This document shows, one piece after another, positions 62,305 through 64,000 of a DNA stretch of 64,000 nt. The notes beneath the pieces are model-generated. The model was not told where the DNA came from. It was given only the letters and a program-made list of their open reading frames with translations, and searched no databases. This DNA is from Pseudomonas gozinkensis (lineage in GTDB: Bacteria; Pseudomonadota; Gammaproteobacteria; Pseudomonadales; Pseudomonadaceae), in NCBI RefSeq assembly GCF_014863585.1, contig NZ_CP062253.1:4587001-4651000 (forward strand), read 5' to 3'. How positions within the stretch are numbered: the first letter of the stretch is position 1; each line of letters starts with the position of its first letter. Made by a program: the position numbers and the translations under genes.

Positions 62305-63726
62305 TCATTTGCGTGAGACAACTTTCTGCCCCCGGGGCTCCAACGACTCCCGCTCCCGGTCGAACGCCAAGTAATACTTGTTCACGCTATTAACATAGCT
62401 GACGGCCCCCATTCCCACCTGCTCCATGGCGATGCGCTCGACCTGGAAGAACCACTGGTTCGGATTCAGGCCGCGACGCCGTGCCTCGGCACGCATGCCC
62501 TGCACCCGCTCCGGACCGATGTTGTACGCCGCCAGGGTGAACGCCATGCGCTCGCGCTCGTTGAGCTTGGGGCTGTTGAAGAACTTGCGGCGGATCATCG
62601 CCAGGTACTTGGCCCCGGCCTGCACATTCGCATCGAGATTCTGGATATTGTTGACACCGACCCGCTGCGCCGCGGACGGGGTGATCTGCATCAGCCCGGT
62701 CGGGCCGCTGCCGCTGCGCGCGTTGGGCTGCAGCGCCGACTCCTTGAAGGCCAGCGCCGCCAGGTTGAGCCAGTCCATGTTTTGCGCTTCGGCGTGCTTC
62801 TGCAGGGTCGGGCGCAGTTTTTCCAGGCGCTGACGATCGGCCTTGGCCAGCGGATAGTGCACTTGATACAGACGGCGGTAGATCCGCAGGAATGCCGCAT
62901 CTTCGTTCGACGGTTTTTTGTAGCCGGTCAGGAAGCGGTCGATGCTGGCCCGCAACATCGACGCATCACGGCGCACGAACCAGTATTCCTCGCCCGGTTC
63001 GCTGATCATCACCTGACGGTCGAAACGCAGCTTGGGCAGGATCTTGCCCCAGCGCTCGGCAATCGGTTGCTCGACGATGGTCAGGTGGAAGATCCCGCCC
63101 TGAACCATCTCCAGCACATCCTCGACCGCCAGTGTCGGATCGACCCATTCGATCTTGATCGGCGCCAGTTTGTGCAGCGCCAGTTTCTGGTTGAGCTGGC
63201 TGACCGCCTCCCCCGCCGCACTGCCGGTGGGCAGCGCCAGGGTTTTGCCGGCCAGTTGCTCGACCTTGGTGTAGCGCTTTTCACCCTTGATGCCGACCAG
63301 CACCAGCGGCACGTTGCTGGCAATCGGCTCGCTACTGGCGACCGCGTGACCCGGTTGCAGCTCGAGCAGTTCGCCCGGCGCCACCAGATCGCCTTCGCCG
63401 CGCTGCAACGCACCGAGCAATTGATCCTTGGCTTTGGGGATGATCTTGAGGGTGATTTCCTGGCCGTCGCGGGCATGGCCATTGAGGTATTGCTCGAAGG
63501 CGCGCAGCCGGTGGTATTCGATGCCGATCGCCTGGCCCTGGACTTCGCCGGAGCTGTTGCGGCTCTGATTGACCAGCACCCGCAATACGCGGCTGCTGCG
63601 GATTTCGGTCAGGTCACGAACCTTGGCGGCCGGCACGGCTTGCAGCGGCCCGGGCAGCCGCGCGACCGCCGTCATCGGCAGCAGCAGCGAACCACACAGC
63701 AGAAGCAAAACCGAGGGACGAACCAT
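62305..63726 (-). CDS. mltF: MltF-type membrane-bound lytic transglycosylase
   Basis: The 473-residue precursor has a signal peptide (about 1-23, TAVA). A solute-binding-3 domain (about 40-265) senses or binds muropeptides, and an SLT domain (about 315-440) has catalytic Glu329 in AFKESALQ and SGPTGLMQIT. It cleaves glycan strands to anhydromuropeptides. Pseudomonads often carry two such proteins; this is the one near greB, so it may be the second copy. ATG 63726 follows GGAGAG. Confidence 0.9.
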   Translation of the reverse strand: MVRPSVLLLLCGSLLLPMTAVARLPGPLQAVPAAKVRDLTEIRSSRVLRVLVNQSRNSSGEVQGQAIGIEYHRLRAFEQYLNGHARDGQEITLKIIPKAKDQLLGALQRGEGDLVAPGELLELQPGHAVASSEPIASNVPLVLVGIKGEKRYTKVEQLAGKTLALPTGSAAGEAVSQLNQKLALHKLAPIKIEWVDPTLAVEDVLEMVQGGIFHLTIVEQPIAERWGKILPKLRFDRQVMISEPGEEYWFVRRDASMLRASIDRFLTGYKKPSNEDAAFLRIYRRLYQVHYPLAKADRQRLEKLRPTLQKHAEAQNMDWLNLAALAFKESALQPNARSGSGPTGLMQITPSAAQRVGVNNIQNLDANVQAGAKYLAMIRRKFFNSPKLNERERMAFTLAAYNIGPERVQGMRAEARRRGLNPNQWFFQVERIAMEQVGMGAVSYVNSVNKYYLAFDRERESLEPRGQKVVSRK

Positions 63727-63929
63727 CCACTCTCCGGAAAGAATACGGGGTGTTTTTACCGCTGAGCGGTCACAAAACACCGACGAAAACAGAGCGCCTG
63801 GAGCGCTGATAAAGTGCGAGAGACTGGCACAATGATGGCAACTCTGCCAGCCCAGCCTGCCTCGCGGCCTCAACAGACAGCCATAAGCCGTTGTAGTTCT
63901 TGGCTTTTCTTATAAATCTACAGCTCTGA

Positions 63930-63935
63930 TATGCT
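63930..63935 (+). promoter_or_regulatory. Extended -10 promoter before the tatD-type gene
   Basis: TGATATGCT gives an extended -10 (TGn-TATGCT) 27 bases before the start codon. The -35 (TTCTTA, 63907-63912) is weak. Confidence 0.45.
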
Positions 63936-63962
63936 TTCCGGCCTTCGGCCCGAGGTAGCACC

Positions 63963-64000
63963 ATGCAACTCATCGATATCGGCGTCAACCTGACCAACCC
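63963..64000 (+). CDS. tatD: TatD-family metal-dependent hydrolase (first 12 residues; runs off the window)
   Basis: ATG 63963 opens MQLIDIGVNLTN, the usual N-terminus of TatD/YjjV-type nucleases, whose first metal ligands follow. Preceded by GAGGTAG. Identification rests on these few residues and on its position, so it is tentative. Confidence 0.65.
   Translation, partial: MQLIDIGVNLTN

Overview
The window is a stretch of core chromosome from a fluorescent pseudomonad, most likely the Pseudomonas fluorescens/koreensis group. Support for this: about 60% GC with strong third-position GC; an OprI-type lipoprotein; the block sagS-ospR-gpx-msrB-alaA-htpX, which I know from P. aeruginosa; the block ohrR-ohr-(esterase)-efp-earP and, further on, oprI-ldt-tesA-ybbA/ybbP-greB-mltF; EF-P with Arg32 next to EarP; and a Pseudomonas-type REP pair. 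The species call is inference, because no rRNA gene lies in the window. There is no prophage, insertion sequence, CRISPR array, toxin-antitoxin pair, tRNA or rRNA that I can support.

Layout. 1-4.3 kb: the 5' half of cheV behind a sigma-28-like promoter, a small protein that looks like a degenerate Hpt domain, a NarX/NarL-type two-component pair and a YegS-type lipid kinase. 4.7-9.4 kb: molybdenum cofactor genes (moeA-moaB, divergent mobA), a small lipoprotein, a pseudouridine synthase, a small unknown gene behind a perfect LexA-type palindrome, and a glutaredoxin-like protein. 9.6-16.6 kb: KefB/C-type antiporter, Amt transporter, the yqjD-yqjE-yqjK-like trio, an EAL phosphodiesterase and a dGTPase-like HD hydrolase. 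16.9-24.2 kb: a BvgA/BvgS-like phosphorelay followed by a large membrane HD-GYP protein. 24.2-33.7 kb: free methionine-R-sulfoxide reductase, DUF815 ATPase, SagS, the peroxide-response genes ospR-gpx-msrB, alaA, htpX, tpm and a DODA-type dioxygenase.

33.8-43.3 kb: DEAD-box helicase with a long leader, crotonase, SpeE-like methyltransferase, class II DAHP synthase, REP pair, AlkX/YcaQ-type glycosylase, a DUF1127 protein, two LysR regulators and a TauE/SafE permease. 43.4-49.4 kb: ohrR-ohr, secreted esterase, efp-earP, a membrane protein paired with a Gre-like factor, and cysB. 49.5-54.4 kb: universal stress protein, 5'-nucleotidase, a ketopantoate reductase-like gene with a thioredoxin-like gene, a PilZ-like protein, class I DAHP synthase and a small GNAT protein. 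55-64 kb: oprI, an L,D-transpeptidase, tesA divergent from ybbA-ybbP, greB, doxX, an MltF-type transglycosylase and the start of a tatD-type nuclease.

Three themes connect the genes. First, surface and c-di-GMP signalling: cheV, the Bvg-like relay, EAL, HD-GYP, SagS and PilZ. Second, peroxide and thiol repair: two OhrR-family regulators with Gpx, MsrB, Ohr, MsrC and a thioredoxin-like protein. Third, envelope maintenance: HtpX, OprI, Ldt, MltF and TesA. The least explained items are the SOS-box small gene at 8.7-9.1 kb, the Hpt-like protein at 0.9 kb, the HD-GYP domain split by roughly 145 extra residues, the Gre-like factor beside cysB, and the PilZ/thioredoxin pair whose start codons overlap head to head.
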